Shown: positions 9,367 through 19,535, counted from the stretch's first letter. The stretch is DNA of 64,000 nucleotides from Polynucleobacter sp. AP-Jannik-300A-C4 (GCF_018688335.1 NZ_CP061316.1:868001-932000); one strand, 5' to 3'. A program made the numbers and translations. Notes: a model not told the origin generated them from the letters alone.

Positions 9367-10581
9367 ATGGCTATTTTTGAAGTTAAAGTTCCTCAGCTCT
9401 CCGAGTCAGTAGCCGAAGCTACTTTGTTGCAATGGAAAAAGAAGGTAGGTGATGCTGTCGGTCAAGATGAGATTTTGATTGAGATTGAAACCGACAAAGT
9501 GGTGTTGGAAGTTCCTGCTCCATCTGCTGGGGTAATCACAGAGATCGTTGTTGCTGACGGCGGCACAGTTGTTGCTGAGCAGTTGATTGCGAAGATTGAT
9601 AGTACTGCTGTTGCTTCTGCTGCCCCTGCAGCGGCTGTAGCTGCTCCAGCACCTGCAGCAGCTCCCGCTGCCGCTCCTGCTAAAGCTGCACCGGCTGCTA
9701 AATCGTCTGGCGCTGCTGCTGCACCTTCTGCTGCAAAGATCCTTGCAGAGAAAAATATCGATGCTGGTCAAGTTGCTGGTTCTGGACGTGACGGTCGCAT
9801 TACTAAGGGTGACGCATTAAACGCTTCTGCCGGTGGTGCAAAATCTGCTGCATTGCCGAGCGCACCAATTCCAATGGGCGATCGTCCAGAAGAGCGTGTA
9901 CCAATGAGCCGCTTGCGTGCTCGTATTGCTGAGCGCTTGCTTGAGTCACAGGCAAACAACGCCATCTTGACTACTTTCAATGAAGTCAACATGGCTCCAG
10001 TAATTGCCATGCGCAATAAGTACAAAGATCAGTTTGAAAAAGTGCATGGCGTGAAGTTGGGCTTCATGTCTTTCTTTGTTAAAGCTGCTACCCATGCGCT
10101 AAAGAAATTCCCATTGTTGAATGCCTCTGTTGATGGCAACGACATTGTTTATCACGGTTATTTTGATATTGGTATTGCAGTTAGTTCACCACGCGGCTTG
10201 GTAGTTCCAATTCTGCGTGACGTAGATCAAATGAATTTGGCAGACATCGAGAAAAAAATTGCTGAGTTTGGTGCGAAGGCGCGCGACGGTAAGCTGTCGA
10301 TCGATGAGCTGACTGGCGGTACATTCTCGATTTCTAATGGTGGCGTATTTGGCTCCATGCTTTCCACTCCAATCATTAACCCTCCACAGTCTGCAATCTT
10401 GGGTATCCATGCAACTAAAGAGCGTGCAGTAGTTGAGAATGGACAAATCGTAATTCGTCCAATTAACTACCTAGCATTGTCATATGACCATCGCATCATT
10501 GATGGTCGTGAGGCGGTTCTTGGTTTGGTTGCGATGAAGGATGCCTTGGAAGATCCTTCACGTCTTCTCCTTGATTTGTAA
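9367..10581 (+). CDS. odhB: Dihydrolipoyllysine succinyltransferase (E2 of 2-oxoglutarate dehydrogenase)
   Basis: A 404-residue E2 core subunit that transfers succinyl groups to CoA through a swinging lipoyl arm. One lipoyl domain occupies residues 1-75, with Lys44 in '[10 protein letters not shown]' as the lipoylation site. An Ala/Pro-rich linker follows (about 80-117), then the peripheral subunit-binding domain (about 120-155) and the catalytic acyltransferase domain with His375 and Asp379 in '[13 protein letters not shown]'. Length and a single lipoyl domain fit SucB-type E2 rather than pyruvate dehydrogenase E2. It is 43 bases after odhA and 11 before lpdA. Confidence 0.96.
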   Translation: MAIFEVKVPQLSESVAEATLLQWKKKVGDAVGQDEILIEIETDKVVLEVPAPSAGVITEIVVADGGTVVAEQLIAKIDSTAVASAAPAAAVAAPAPAAAPAAAPAKAAPAAKSSGAAAAPSAAKILAEKNIDAGQVAGSGRDGRITKGDALNASAGGAKSAALPSAPIPMGDRPEERVPMSRLRARIAERLLESQANNAILTTFNEVNMAPVIAMRNKYKDQFEKVHGVKLGFMSFFVKAATHALKKFPLLNASVDGNDIVYHGYFDIGIAVSSPRGLVVPILRDVDQMNLADIEKKIAEFGAKARDGKLSIDELTGGTFSISNGGVFGSMLSTPIINPPQSAILGIHATKERAVVENGQIVIRPINYLALSYDHRIIDGREAVLGLVAMKDALEDPSRLLLDL

Positions 10582-10592
10582 GAGGGAAGAAC

Positions 10593-12029
10593 ATGAGCCA
10601 CTCATTTGACGTATTAGTAATCGGCGGCGGCCCTGGCGGCTACATCGCCGCGATCCGTGCAGCACAACTTGGCTTTAAGGTTGCTTGCGCTGAATCGAAT
10701 GCCTATGACGATCCAAAAGGTGAGCCACGCTTAGGTGGAACTTGCTTGAACGTGGGTTGCATTCCATCTAAAGCTTTGCTGGCTTCTTCTGAAGAATTTG
10801 AGAAGATTAGCCATCACGTTGCTGACCACGGCATCACTGTAGGATCAGTCAAGCTGGACTCCGGCAAGATGATCGCTCGTAAAGATGCGATTGTGACGAA
10901 GATGACTGCGGGTATTCAATTCCTGTTCCGCAAAAATAAAATTACCTTGTTAAAAGGCCATGCTTCTTTTGAAGGCAAAGGTGCCGATGGCTACCAAGTC
11001 AAGATTGATGGCAAAGACAAAGAAGTGGTGACTGCTAAGAATGTAATCATCGCAACTGGCTCAAAAGCACGTCATTTGCCAGGCATTCCTGTCGATAACG
11101 TATTGATTAGCGATAACGAAGGTGGTTTGAAATTTGATTCCATTCCGAAGAAGCTTGGCGTTATTGGTGCTGGCGTAATCGGTCTGGAGTTGGGTTCTGT
11201 TTGGCGCCGTGTTGGTTCTGATGTCACTATTCTGGAAGCGCTCCCAACGTTCTTGGGTGCTTGCGATCAAGGTATTGCTAAAGAAGCGCACAAGATTTTC
11301 ACCAAGCAAGGGCTCAAAATCAATATGGGCGTCAAGATTGGTGAAGTAAAGGCAGACAAGAAGGGTGTTGTTGTTAACTACACCGATAGTGAAGGAAAAG
11401 CTCAGAAGTTAGAGTGTGACCGTTTAATTGTGTCTGTTGGACGTGTTCCGAATACTGAAAAATTAGGTCTCGATAAAATTGGTCTTAAGGTGGATGAGCG
11501 TGGCTTCATTCCAATTGATGATCACACTTGCGCAACAGCTGCACCTGGCGTTTACGCCGTAGGTGACGTTGTACGTGGACCAATGCTAGCCCACAAAGCG
11601 GAAGATGAAGGTGTGCTGGTTGCCGAAACGATTGCTGGTCAAAAACCCCATATCGACTACAACTGCATCCCTTGGGTAATCTATACCGATCCAGAAATTG
11701 CTTGGGTTGGTAAAACTGAAGAGCAGCTAAAACAGGCTGGTATTGCTTATAAGGCTGGTCAGTTCCCATTTGCTGCTAACGGTCGTGCATTGGGTATGGA
11801 TCGTGCCGATGGCTTCGTCAAAGTATTGGCCGATGAAAAAACCGATGAAATCTTAGGCGTTCATATTATTGGACCAAATGCTTCTGACCTCATTGCAGAA
11901 GCAGCTGTAGCGATGGAATTTAAAGCGGCAGCTGAAGATATTGCTCGTATCTGTCATCCACACCCAAGCTTATCGGAAGTGGTTCGCGAAGCAGCATTGG
12001 CGACGGACAAACGTGCATTAAACATGTAA
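10593..12029 (+). CDS. lpdA: Dihydrolipoamide dehydrogenase (E3)
   Basis: A 478-residue FAD flavoprotein that reoxidises the lipoyl groups of E2 with NAD. The N-terminal FAD motif GGGPGGYIAA starts near residue 11. The redox-active disulfide is Cys51-Cys56 in 'GGTCLNVGCIPSK', the NAD-binding motif is 'VIGAGVIGLELG', and the C-terminal His-Glu pair is in 'ICHPHPSLSEVV'. It follows odhB closely and directly abuts the next gene, so it is part of the same operon. Confidence 0.97.
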   Translation: MSHSFDVLVIGGGPGGYIAAIRAAQLGFKVACAESNAYDDPKGEPRLGGTCLNVGCIPSKALLASSEEFEKISHHVADHGITVGSVKLDSGKMIARKDAIVTKMTAGIQFLFRKNKITLLKGHASFEGKGADGYQVKIDGKDKEVVTAKNVIIATGSKARHLPGIPVDNVLISDNEGGLKFDSIPKKLGVIGAGVIGLELGSVWRRVGSDVTILEALPTFLGACDQGIAKEAHKIFTKQGLKINMGVKIGEVKADKKGVVVNYTDSEGKAQKLECDRLIVSVGRVPNTEKLGLDKIGLKVDERGFIPIDDHTCATAAPGVYAVGDVVRGPMLAHKAEDEGVLVAETIAGQKPHIDYNCIPWVIYTDPEIAWVGKTEEQLKQAGIAYKAGQFPFAANGRALGMDRADGFVKVLADEKTDEILGVHIIGPNASDLIAEAAVAMEFKAAAEDIARICHPHPSLSEVVREAALATDKRALNM

Positions 12030-13133
12030 TTGAAAGCATTAGAGTATTACCATCAAGAGTTAAAGACGCGCGGGTATCAGAGCGATCCCGCGCAGCTTGC
12101 TGCCATTGAGCGCTTACAGCGCTGTGAAGATGAATGGATTGCTTATAAAGAAATCCGTAGCAATGGCCTAAAAAAGAAACTGTTCAAACCAAAGCTTCCC
12201 CGTGGCGTTTATCTGTGGGGTGGAGTAGGTCGGGGCAAATCCTTTATCATGGATTGCTTCTTTGCTGCATCCCCTTTGGAAAAAAAGATCCGTATTCATT
12301 TTCATGAGTTCATGCGCGAGGTTCACCGTGAACTTCATGAGCTCTCTGGTATGGCTGATCCCCTCGATGAACTATCTAAAAGAATTGCCAAGAGATATCG
12401 ACTGATTTGTTTTGATGAGTTTCATATCAACGATATTGCCGATGCGATGATTCTGTATCGCTTGTTGAGTGCGCTGTTTGAAGATCGAGTGCAGTTTGTC
12501 ATGACTTCCAATTACCAGCCTAGCCAGCTTTATCCCAATGGCTTGCATCGCGATCGTTTGCTTCCAGCTATTAAATTGCTTGAGGAACAGCTCGACGTGA
12601 TGAATGTGGATGCTGGTAATGACTATCGCCGTGTGCAGATGGCTCAAGTTGAGGCCTATCTCACGCCAGTCAATGCAGAGACTCATACTGTATTAATGCG
12701 GATGTTCCAAACCTTAATTGGGAATCAGAAGGAAACAGTCCGACCTGTATTGCGTATTGAATCTCGAGAATTAAGGCCTTTGCATATGGCCGAGGGTATA
12801 GTTTGGTTTGACTTCCAGACTCTTTGCTGCGGCCCAAGATCCCAAAATGACTATTTAGAGATTGCCAAGCTCTTTCATACGGTGATTTTGTCCGGGGTGC
12901 CTTATATGCCACCCAGAATGACAAATGAAGCCCGCCGCTTTATTTGGCTGATTGACGTCCTGTATGACCATAAAATCAAGCTAATCATCTCCGCAGAGGT
13001 CCCAGCGGTGGATTTATACACTGAGGGTCAAATTACCAGCGAGTTCTCAAGGACGGTTTCACGTTTAATTGAGATGCAGTCTCGTGACTACCTGGATGCG
13101 CCTCGCCGGGTAATTGACACCAGCTTGACCTAA
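12030..13133 (+). CDS. zapE: Cell division ATPase ZapE (AFG1 family)
   Basis: A 367-residue AFG1/LACE1-like P-loop ATPase. The Walker A motif is GGVGRGKS (Lys70) and the Walker B is 'LICFDEFH' near residue 130; 'FVMTSNYQPSQLYPNGL' is the conserved sensor region. In E. coli ZapE binds FtsZ and acts at the constricting septum under stress. The gene starts with TTG immediately after the lpdA stop, with no spacer, so translation is probably coupled to lpdA. Confidence 0.9.
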   Translation: MKALEYYHQELKTRGYQSDPAQLAAIERLQRCEDEWIAYKEIRSNGLKKKLFKPKLPRGVYLWGGVGRGKSFIMDCFFAASPLEKKIRIHFHEFMREVHRELHELSGMADPLDELSKRIAKRYRLICFDEFHINDIADAMILYRLLSALFEDRVQFVMTSNYQPSQLYPNGLHRDRLLPAIKLLEEQLDVMNVDAGNDYRRVQMAQVEAYLTPVNAETHTVLMRMFQTLIGNQKETVRPVLRIESRELRPLHMAEGIVWFDFQTLCCGPRSQNDYLEIAKLFHTVILSGVPYMPPRMTNEARRFIWLIDVLYDHKIKLIISAEVPAVDLYTEGQITSEFSRTVSRLIEMQSRDYLDAPRRVIDTSLT

Positions 13134-13142
13134 AATAGGGTC

Positions 13143-13991
13143 ATGACCAGTAATTCCAGCCTCAACGCAGACTTACACTGCCATTCCGTTGTTTCTGATG
13201 GAACCCTAACGCCAGAGCAGTTGGCTGAACGCGCCTATGCCAATGGCGTGCGTTTATGGGCTTTAACCGATCATGATGAATTAGGTGGGCAGGTAAGAGC
13301 TCAGGACGCTGCAAGCGCGCTTGGCATGGATTACCTTTCTGGGGTCGAAATTTCAGTGACCTGGATGGGGCAGACTATTCATATTGTTGGTTTAGGAATT
13401 GATGCTGCTCATGCAGGAATTTTGGAGGGCTTGCGACTGACTCGCGAAGGCCGTGGTAACCGCGCTAAGCTTATGGCAGAACAATTATTAAAGGCAGGCA
13501 TACCAGGTGCCTATGATGGCGCACTGCATTTTGCAGGCAATCATGAGCTGATTTCTCGTACGCATTTCGCACGGTTTTTGGTTGAGCAGGGCGTATGTCG
13601 CGATACCGATCAAGTATTTAAAAACTATTTAGTGGAAGACAAGCCAGGTTATGTGCCACACCTTTGGGCAACTTTGGATAATGCGGTTGCTTGGATTAAA
13701 GCCGCCGGTGGTGTCGCGGTGATTGCCCACCCTGGTCGTTATAAGTTGAGCTCCATGCAGATGGATGAGCTCTATAAGCACTTCAAAGAAATCGGTGGTA
13801 TGGCAATTGAGGTGATTACTGGAAGCCATAGCCCGAATCAATATCAAACTTATGGCAAGATTGCCCAGCACTATGGATTTTTAGCTTCTCGTGGGTCAGA
13901 TTTTCATGATCCAGAAGAGAGTTATATTGATCTCGGTACCTTGCCACATTTGCCTGATCACTTAACTCCTGTGTGGTCGCTTTTCCACTAA
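13143..13991 (+). CDS. PHP-domain phosphoesterase (Rnm/TrpH-like, 5'-to-3' exoribonuclease or nucleoside bisphosphate phosphatase)
   Basis: A 282-residue PHP-superfamily metal-dependent phosphoesterase. Metal ligands are visible: His12 and His14 in 'DLHCHS', the TDHDE motif near residue 42, 'VIAHPGRY' and 'GSDFHDP'. The closest known families are E. coli RNase AM (Rnm, formerly YciV/TrpH) and 3',5'-nucleoside bisphosphate phosphatases. They share this architecture, and sequence alone does not separate them. It follows zapE by 9 bases and precedes trpS. Confidence 0.85.
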   Translation: MTSNSSLNADLHCHSVVSDGTLTPEQLAERAYANGVRLWALTDHDELGGQVRAQDAASALGMDYLSGVEISVTWMGQTIHIVGLGIDAAHAGILEGLRLTREGRGNRAKLMAEQLLKAGIPGAYDGALHFAGNHELISRTHFARFLVEQGVCRDTDQVFKNYLVEDKPGYVPHLWATLDNAVAWIKAAGGVAVIAHPGRYKLSSMQMDELYKHFKEIGGMAIEVITGSHSPNQYQTYGKIAQHYGFLASRGSDFHDPEESYIDLGTLPHLPDHLTPVWSLFH

Positions 13992-14005
13992 CTGATTCCT
14001 CCTAT

Positions 14006-14034
14006 TTGCTTAACTAGTTTTAATTACCTATAAG
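14006..14034 (+). promoter_or_regulatory. Candidate sigma-70 promoter for trpS
   Basis: TTGCTT (14006-14011) and TATAAG (14029-14034) are separated by 17 bases, the optimal spacing. Transcription would begin near 14041, leaving a leader of only about seven bases before the trpS ATG at 14048. Confidence 0.5.
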
Positions 14035-14047
14035 AATAAAGATCAAG

Positions 14048-15250
14048 ATGTTTGCAGAACGTGTTCTATCTGGCATGCGACCTACTGGTAGCTTGCACCT
14101 CGGCCACTACCATGGTGTTTTAAAGAATTGGGTTCGCTTGCAGTCTGAGTACCCCTGCTACTTTTTTGTAGCAGATTGGCATGCCTTAACTACTCACTAT
14201 GAAACCCCGGATGTGATTGAGCAATCCGTATGGGACATGGTGATTGACTGGTTGGCCTGTGGCGTTGATCCAAACCAAGCTACTTTATTTATTCAGAGCA
14301 AAGTGCCTGAGCATGCAGAACTCTTCTTATTGCTTTCTATGGGTACGCCTCTCGGTTGGTTGGAGCGTGTACCAACCTATAAAGATCAGATCGAAAAGCT
14401 GAAAGAAAAAGATTTACAGACCTATGGTTTTTTGGGCTACCCCTTGTTACAGGCTGCTGATATTTTGATGTATCGCGCGCAGTTTGTTCCGGTAGGCGAA
14501 GACCAAGTGCCACACGTAGAGATGACGCGCGAAGTGGCGCGCCGCTTTAACTATCTTTATGGTCGCGAGCCTGGTTTTGAAGAGAAGGCACTAGAGGCAG
14601 TTAAAAAATTAGGTAGTAAACGTGCCAAGATGTATGCCGAGTTGCGCGTGGCTTTTCAGGAGCGGGGCGACGATGAGGCGCTAGAAGAGGCCAAAGCTTT
14701 GTTACAAGAAGCACAAAGTCTTTCTATGGCTGACCGTGAGAGATTGTTTGGCTTCTTAGAAGGTGCTCGCAAAATTATTCTGCCTGAACCACAAGCTTTG
14801 CTGACAACGGCATCACGCATGCCTGGTATTGATGGTCAAAAAATGTCTAAATCTTATGGCAATACGATTAGCATTCGTGAAAAGCCAGAAGAGGTGATTC
14901 GTTCGATTCGTACGATGCCAACCGATCCAGCGCGAGTGCGGAGAACTGATCCAGGTGATCCTGCGCGTTGCCCAGTATGGCAGTTGCATACCGTCTATTC
15001 CAATGATGAAACCAAGACTTGGGTTCAAAAAGAATGTCAGTCTGCAGGCATTGGCTGTTTGGAGTGCAAGCAACCCGTAATTGATGCGATTCTTGCTGAG
15101 CAGCAACCCATGTTTGAGCGCGCCCAGAAATACTTGGATGATCCAAGCTTATTGCGTTCGATTATTGCAGATGGTTCGGACAAGGCTCGCAAGGTGGCCC
15201 AAGAAACGATGCGCGAGGTTCGTGAAGCTATGGGCTTGGCGTACGACTAA
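14048..15250 (+). CDS. trpS: Tryptophanyl-tRNA synthetase
   Basis: A 400-residue class I synthetase that charges tRNA-Trp. The HIGH-type motif is 'PTGSLHLGHYHG' and the KMSKS motif is at about residue 265 ('GQKMSKSYGN'). It is longer than the ~330-residue E. coli enzyme because of an insertion of about 60-70 charged residues before KMSKS (around residues 185-250), a form I recognise from other betaproteobacteria. The start ATG gives the canonical N-terminus 'RVLSGMRPTGSLH' without extension. Confidence 0.95.
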   Translation: MFAERVLSGMRPTGSLHLGHYHGVLKNWVRLQSEYPCYFFVADWHALTTHYETPDVIEQSVWDMVIDWLACGVDPNQATLFIQSKVPEHAELFLLLSMGTPLGWLERVPTYKDQIEKLKEKDLQTYGFLGYPLLQAADILMYRAQFVPVGEDQVPHVEMTREVARRFNYLYGREPGFEEKALEAVKKLGSKRAKMYAELRVAFQERGDDEALEEAKALLQEAQSLSMADRERLFGFLEGARKIILPEPQALLTTASRMPGIDGQKMSKSYGNTISIREKPEEVIRSIRTMPTDPARVRRTDPGDPARCPVWQLHTVYSNDETKTWVQKECQSAGIGCLECKQPVIDAILAEQQPMFERAQKYLDDPSLLRSIIADGSDKARKVAQETMREVREAMGLAYD

Positions 15251-15259
15251 GGCATCCCT

Positions 15260-15823
15260 TTGATTTTAGGCCATGATTCCATTGCAGTTGCCTCTCCCTG
15301 GGTAAGGCGTTTTGTACCAGCGATTCCGAAGGATGGCAGGGTCTTAGATCTTGCCTGCGGTACAGGTAGACATACTGCTTTATTGGCTTCTTTGGGCCAT
15401 CAGATTCTTGCTGTTGACCAAGATATTTCCATGGTGGAGTCGCTTAAAAGTAACTCCATCCAAATTCAAGCACTTGATCTTGAGGGCTCGGATTGGCCTT
15501 TGTTAAATCAACAGTTTTCAGGCATTGTGGTGACTAATTATTTATATCGCCCATTTTTGGATGAATTGCCCAAAATGCTGACCGAAGGCGGCGTTTTGAT
15601 CTATGAAACCTTTGCAGATGGGAACGCTGAGTTTGGCAAACCCTCAAATCCCAATTTCCTACTCAAATCAGGGGAATTGCTTGCTTTGGCCCACCGATCA
15701 GACCTTAGGGTCATAGCCTACGAGGATATTTACCTTGATCACCCTAAACCAGCTATGGTTCAGCGGATTTGTGCCGTAAAAGGGCATTTAAAAGGGTGCG
15801 TTCCGTTACAATTTGGTGGTTAA
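15260..15823 (+). CDS. Class I SAM-dependent methyltransferase
   Basis: A 187-residue protein with a Rossmann-type SAM-binding motif I, 'VLDLACGTGRH', at about residues 28-38, followed by an acidic motif II ('AVDQD') and 'LIYETF' near the later strands. It resembles TehB-like and other small methyltransferases. The substrate is not predictable. No ATG lies in frame nearby; a TTG at 15260 with TAAGG seven bases upstream is the best start. It is in the same frame as trpS and starts nine bases after its stop, so it is probably coupled. Confidence 0.75.
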   Translation: MILGHDSIAVASPWVRRFVPAIPKDGRVLDLACGTGRHTALLASLGHQILAVDQDISMVESLKSNSIQIQALDLEGSDWPLLNQQFSGIVVTNYLYRPFLDELPKMLTEGGVLIYETFADGNAEFGKPSNPNFLLKSGELLALAHRSDLRVIAYEDIYLDHPKPAMVQRICAVKGHLKGCVPLQFGG

Positions 15824-15848
15824 CATTCAGATAATTCAGACACATTAA

Positions 15849-16772
15849 GTGACTAATACAACACAATCCCAAGCTAGTAAAAAGCCTATCGCAGGCAGTA
15901 TGCCCGCTATTGTGACGCCGATGTTCGAGGATGGAAGTCTGGATTTTCCGGCTTTACGTTCGTTGTTGGATTGGCATGTTGCTGAGGGTTCTGATGGAAT
16001 CGTCATTGTTGGTACGAGCGGAGAGTCTCCCACCGTATCTGTAGATGAGCATTGTGAGCTGATTAAAGTCGCCGTTGAGCATATTGCTGGACGCATTCCA
16101 GTGATCGCGGGTACTGGTGGTAATTCCACTACCGAGGCTATCGAGTTAACCAATTTTGCAAAATCGGTTGGTGCTGACGCCAGCCTCCAGGTTGTTCCTT
16201 ACTATAACAAGCCAACTCAAGAGGGTATGTATGCCCACTTCAAGAAAATAGCGGAGTCAGTTGATTTGCCTGTGATTCTTTATAACGTTCCTGGCCGAAC
16301 TGTTGCTGATCTTGCGGGTGAGACTACCGTGCGTTTGGCCGGAGTGCCGGGTATTATCGGTATAAAGGATGCAACTGGCAGCATTGAGAGAGGCACTTTG
16401 TTGCTAGCCGATCTCAAGCGTGCTGGACATGCTAATTTTTCTGTATTTTCTGGCGACGATCTGAGTGCGGCGATGCTGATGTTGATGGGTGGCAAGGGTA
16501 ATATTTCTGTTACTGCCAATATTGCCCCACGTCTAATGCATCAATTGTGCCAGGCAGCAATGTCTGACGATGTCGTCAAGACACGTACTATTCAATATCA
16601 ATTACTGGCTGTGCATAAAGCCATGTTTACTGAGGCAAATCCGATTCCTGTGAAATGGGCTCTGCATGAAATGGGCAAAGTCACTGCTGGAATTCGTTTG
16701 CCTTTAACCCCTTTGAGCGTTGCTTTGCGTGAACCTTTGAAGACTGCAATGAAACAGGCCGGCTTACTATGA
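15849..16772 (+). CDS. dapA: 4-hydroxy-tetrahydrodipicolinate synthase
   Basis: A 307-residue TIM-barrel aldolase that condenses pyruvate with aspartate semialdehyde, the first committed step of lysine and diaminopimelate synthesis. The pyruvate-binding motif '[10 protein letters not shown]', the catalytic Tyr near residue 145 ('LYNVPGRT') and the Schiff-base Lys near residue 173 ('GIKDATG') are all present. The start is GTG at 15849. It overlaps bamC by four bases (ATGA), the same dapA-bamC pairing seen in E. coli. Confidence 0.96.
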   Translation: MTNTTQSQASKKPIAGSMPAIVTPMFEDGSLDFPALRSLLDWHVAEGSDGIVIVGTSGESPTVSVDEHCELIKVAVEHIAGRIPVIAGTGGNSTTEAIELTNFAKSVGADASLQVVPYYNKPTQEGMYAHFKKIAESVDLPVILYNVPGRTVADLAGETTVRLAGVPGIIGIKDATGSIERGTLLLADLKRAGHANFSVFSGDDLSAAMLMLMGGKGNISVTANIAPRLMHQLCQAAMSDDVVKTRTIQYQLLAVHKAMFTEANPIPVKWALHEMGKVTAGIRLPLTPLSVALREPLKTAMKQAGLL

Positions 16773-17917
16773 CGAATGTGTTGCAACTTGTGCGCCAGTA
16801 TTGCGCAACTTTATTTATTCTTTCTTTGGCAAGCATCTCTCTACTGGGATGTAAATCGGTAACAACGAACGATACCGTGGATTACAAATCTGCTGGTGCT
16901 GTTCGTGGACCTAATTTGTCCTATCCTCCTGATCTCATCACAGCTCAAGCTGATCGCAGATATATCGTTCAGGATGGCTCCGCTACGATGTCTGAGTACA
17001 ACGCGGCAGTAAAAAAATCAGTACAAACTCGCAAGAATGTCATGACCGGCATTCCAGGTATGCGTATTGCTCGTGATGGTGAGCGTCGTTGGTTAGTTGT
17101 CGAAAAACCTGCTCCAGAGCTCTATCCACAAATCAAAGATTTCTGGCAAGAAAATGGTTTCCTATTGGTGATTGATTCACCATCTACCGGCATCATGGAG
17201 ACGGACTGGGCGGAGAATCGTGCCAAGATTGCACAAGACTTTATTCGATCAACCATTGGCGGTGCGTTAGATTCCCTTTATGACACTGGTGAGCGTGATA
17301 AGTACAAGACTCGTCTTGAGGTGAGTAAGCCTGGCGAAACGGAGATTTACATCACTCAACGCGGTGCTTTAGAGGTGTGCACTACTGACAGTACCGGTTC
17401 TTGCATCTCTACTATTTGGACTGCGCGTCCAAATGACCCTGAGCTTGAAGCGGCATTTTTAGCTCGTTTAATGGAGCGCTTGGGGATGACGCAAGAAATG
17501 GCCAAGGCTCAAGTTGCTGTACCGCTTGGTCCCAAGACACCAAAAGCAAAGTTAGTTCAAGAGGGTGTTAACACTGCACATATTGAAATGGCCGCAGGCT
17601 TTGATCGTGCATGGCGCGACACTGGTTTAGCTTTGGATCGATCTAACTTTACTGTTGAAGATCGTAATCGCGCTAACGGTGTTTACTATGTTCGCTACGT
17701 TAATCCCAAGGATTTGGGTGATACCAAAGGGTTCTTCTCAAATCTATTTAGCAGTAAGGATGATTCCAGCTTGAAGGCAAAGAAATACCTCGTAGTAGTT
17801 AAATCAACAGGGGATAATTCTTCAAGCATTTATGTTCAAAATGCAGATGGTAAGCCTGAAAATTCTGCCGCTGGCTTGCAACTTTTAACCTTGCTTACTG
17901 AGCAAATGGCCAGATAA
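16769..17917 (+). CDS. bamC: Outer membrane assembly lipoprotein BamC
   Basis: A 382-residue lipoprotein of the BAM complex that inserts beta-barrel proteins into the outer membrane. The signal peptide ends in a lipobox with Cys28 ('SISLLGC'). Two helix-grip domains are expected in the remainder; '[17 protein letters not shown]' and '[19 protein letters not shown]' fall in conserved positions. The ATG overlaps the dapA stop, and a strong terminator follows. Confidence 0.88.
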   Translation: MTNVLQLVRQYCATLFILSLASISLLGCKSVTTNDTVDYKSAGAVRGPNLSYPPDLITAQADRRYIVQDGSATMSEYNAAVKKSVQTRKNVMTGIPGMRIARDGERRWLVVEKPAPELYPQIKDFWQENGFLLVIDSPSTGIMETDWAENRAKIAQDFIRSTIGGALDSLYDTGERDKYKTRLEVSKPGETEIYITQRGALEVCTTDSTGSCISTIWTARPNDPELEAAFLARLMERLGMTQEMAKAQVAVPLGPKTPKAKLVQEGVNTAHIEMAAGFDRAWRDTGLALDRSNFTVEDRNRANGVYYVRYVNPKDLGDTKGFFSNLFSSKDDSSLKAKKYLVVVKSTGDNSSSIYVQNADGKPENSAAGLQLLTLLTEQMAR

Positions 17918-17943
17918 GCACCAAGTAAAAAAACTGAGCCAAT

Positions 17944-17973
17944 AAAAAAGCCGCTTTTCAGCGGCTTTTTTTC
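17944..17973. terminator. Bidirectional intrinsic terminator after bamC
   Basis: A 12-bp stem, AAAAAAGCCGCT (17944-17955) with AGCGGCTTTTTT (17960-17971), and loop TTTC. It lies between bamC and the convergent small lipoprotein gene and has A and T runs on opposite sides, so it can serve both. Confidence 0.92.
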
Positions 17974-17986
17974 TTCAAGAAGAAGA

Positions 17987-18193
17987 TTACTTCTTAGCGT
18001 CAGCAGGAGCAGCTGGGGCAGCAGGAGCAGCAGGAGCAGCGGCAGGTGCAGCAGGTGCATCAGCAGCAGGTGCAGCAGCAGGAGCGGCAGCAGGTGCAGC
18101 AGGAGCAGCTTCAACAGGTTTTGCTTCTTCTTTTTTACCGCAAGCGGCCAAAGCGATTGCCAACATTGCTAAGAGTGCTAGTGACTTCTTCAT
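17987..18193 (-). CDS. Small Ala/Pro-rich lipoprotein
   Basis: A 68-residue protein with a lipoprotein signal peptide ending at Cys18 ('AIALAAC'), a short charged GKKEEAKP segment, then about 40 residues made almost wholly of Ala-Pro repeats and a final ADAKK. The repeat is encoded by GCAGGAGCAGC-like triplet repeats that could vary in copy number. It would be anchored in a membrane with a flexible periplasmic tail; a role as spacer or peptidoglycan tether is a guess. It has its own terminator and lies between bamC and roxA. Confidence 0.72.
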   Translation of the reverse strand: MKKSLALLAMLAIALAACGKKEEAKPVEAAPAAPAAAPAAAPAADAPAAPAAAPAAPAAPAAPADAKK

Positions 18194-18302
18194 TTGTAAT
18201 TTCCTCTAAAAAAATTATTATTAATAACCGGTTATTAATACTTGGAATCTTCAGGGTTACCCCTTAGGTATTTTCCAGCAGACATTATAGCCATCTCTAA
18301 AT

Positions 18303-19535
18303 TTACTCCTCGAAAACCAGCCAGCCAGCCTCGTACGCCTCAAAAAGACTATTACCCAGCCCATTTTTACCTAGCAGGCCTTGGAAACTCCTCTTGGCCG
18401 CAAGCTTGGACCAAGCCACCTGAGTTTGCTGATCTTGCCCACTGGTGACATCCTCTCCGTTGCAGTAAATCCGTTCACCTAGGGCAAGTAGTCTTGTTTG
18501 AGGGTGCGGAACTAGAGACCGCTTGGTGATCTGAAGCTGAAATTCCTTAAGGGACAGATGGTTTGCGGAACCATCAAAATAGGCCTGGGGTTTTGGTTCA
18601 CTCAGGTAGGCAGTAATTCCAGGTAGAAATGTTTGTATGCGATCTAGTTTTAATTCCCTTAATTTTGTGGACACCTGCGCAATGATTTCCTCTGGAAGCT
18701 GTTCTGGGAAACGAGTTGCTCTTTGCCGTGGATCAGCAAAACGCTGCTCTAACACAGGGATATCCTCAAGCGATTCAGCAAGACGCCATAAACCTTCTTG
18801 CAGGATTTCCTTATAACTTTGCGCCCTGAAACCAACTGACCAAGTTTGACAGCCGACATCTAAAGCAATGCCATCGTGTGCAACGTGAGGAGGTAGATAA
18901 AGCATATCGCCTGGCTCCAGATCCCACTCTTGTTCCATCTTAAAGTTCTGCAAGATCTTTAAAGGAAGCTTGGGGTTTAGGCTCAAATCCTTTTGTTCGG
19001 AAATACGCCAGCGCCGACGGCCTGACATCTGAATTAAAAAGACATCATAAGAATCAAAGTGTGGCCCAACTCCTCCACCTGGTCCGGCAATGCTAATCAT
19101 TAAATCATCCAAACGGGCATCTGGAATAAAGCGAAACCAAGAAAGTATTTTTGCAGCTGCTGGATGTCTTGCCTCCATTCCTTGAAGTAGGAGTGTCCAG
19201 TCTGGCGAATCCAGCGGTGGGATCGATTTCTTTTTAAAAGGGCCATTTGAAAAAGTCCAGGGCTTGGCCTGAATTAATCTGGACTCAACTGCATCATCAC
19301 CTGCAATGTTGAATAACTCTTCAGGAGATATTGCGCTACCCAAGGGCTCACCTAATCTTTTTGTAAGCTCAAAGGCGGGAATAGCGCCACGCACCAATAA
19401 CGGTTTTTTGTGCCAATAGGATTTCATGAACTTCTCAGGGCTAATGCCACCCAGAAGGGCCCATGGGCAATCCAGGGGGAGGTTTTGGGGTGCCTGGGGA
19501 GGATCGTATGGCTTGCTCAAGTAAAATGAGTTCAT
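18303..19535 (-). CDS. roxA: Ribosomal protein uL16 arginine 3-hydroxylase (JmjC/cupin)
   Basis: A 410-residue 2-oxoglutarate/Fe(II) oxygenase of the YcfD/RoxA family, which hydroxylates an arginine of ribosomal protein uL16. The iron-binding HxD is in 'GVGPHFDSYDVFLIQ' and the distal His in 'LPPHVAHDGIAL'; 'RRRWRI' marks the JmjC core. An N-terminal 'LLGGISPEKFMKSYWHKKPLLV' is characteristic of the family. The C-terminal third is the winged-helix dimer region. It is divergent from slyD, with only 25 bases between the two starts. Confidence 0.9.
   Translation of the reverse strand: MNSFYLSKPYDPPQAPQNLPLDCPWALLGGISPEKFMKSYWHKKPLLVRGAIPAFELTKRLGEPLGSAISPEELFNIAGDDAVESRLIQAKPWTFSNGPFKKKSIPPLDSPDWTLLLQGMEARHPAAAKILSWFRFIPDARLDDLMISIAGPGGGVGPHFDSYDVFLIQMSGRRRWRISEQKDLSLNPKLPLKILQNFKMEQEWDLEPGDMLYLPPHVAHDGIALDVGCQTWSVGFRAQSYKEILQEGLWRLAESLEDIPVLEQRFADPRQRATRFPEQLPEEIIAQVSTKLRELKLDRIQTFLPGITAYLSEPKPQAYFDGSANHLSLKEFQLQITKRSLVPHPQTRLLALGERIYCNGEDVTSGQDQQTQVAWSKLAAKRSFQGLLGKNGLGNSLFEAYEAGWLVFEE

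Noticed and set aside
9406..9771. A 121-codon minus-strand frame inside odhB
   Set aside because: Serine- and cysteine-rich sequence caused by the GC-rich Ala/Pro linker of odhB read backwards; no start signals.
18046..18267. A glutamine-rich plus-strand frame across the Ala/Pro lipoprotein repeat
   Set aside because: Glutamine and valine repeats here are the frame-shadow of the GCAGGAGCAGC repeats; the minus-strand frame has a signal peptide and lipobox.
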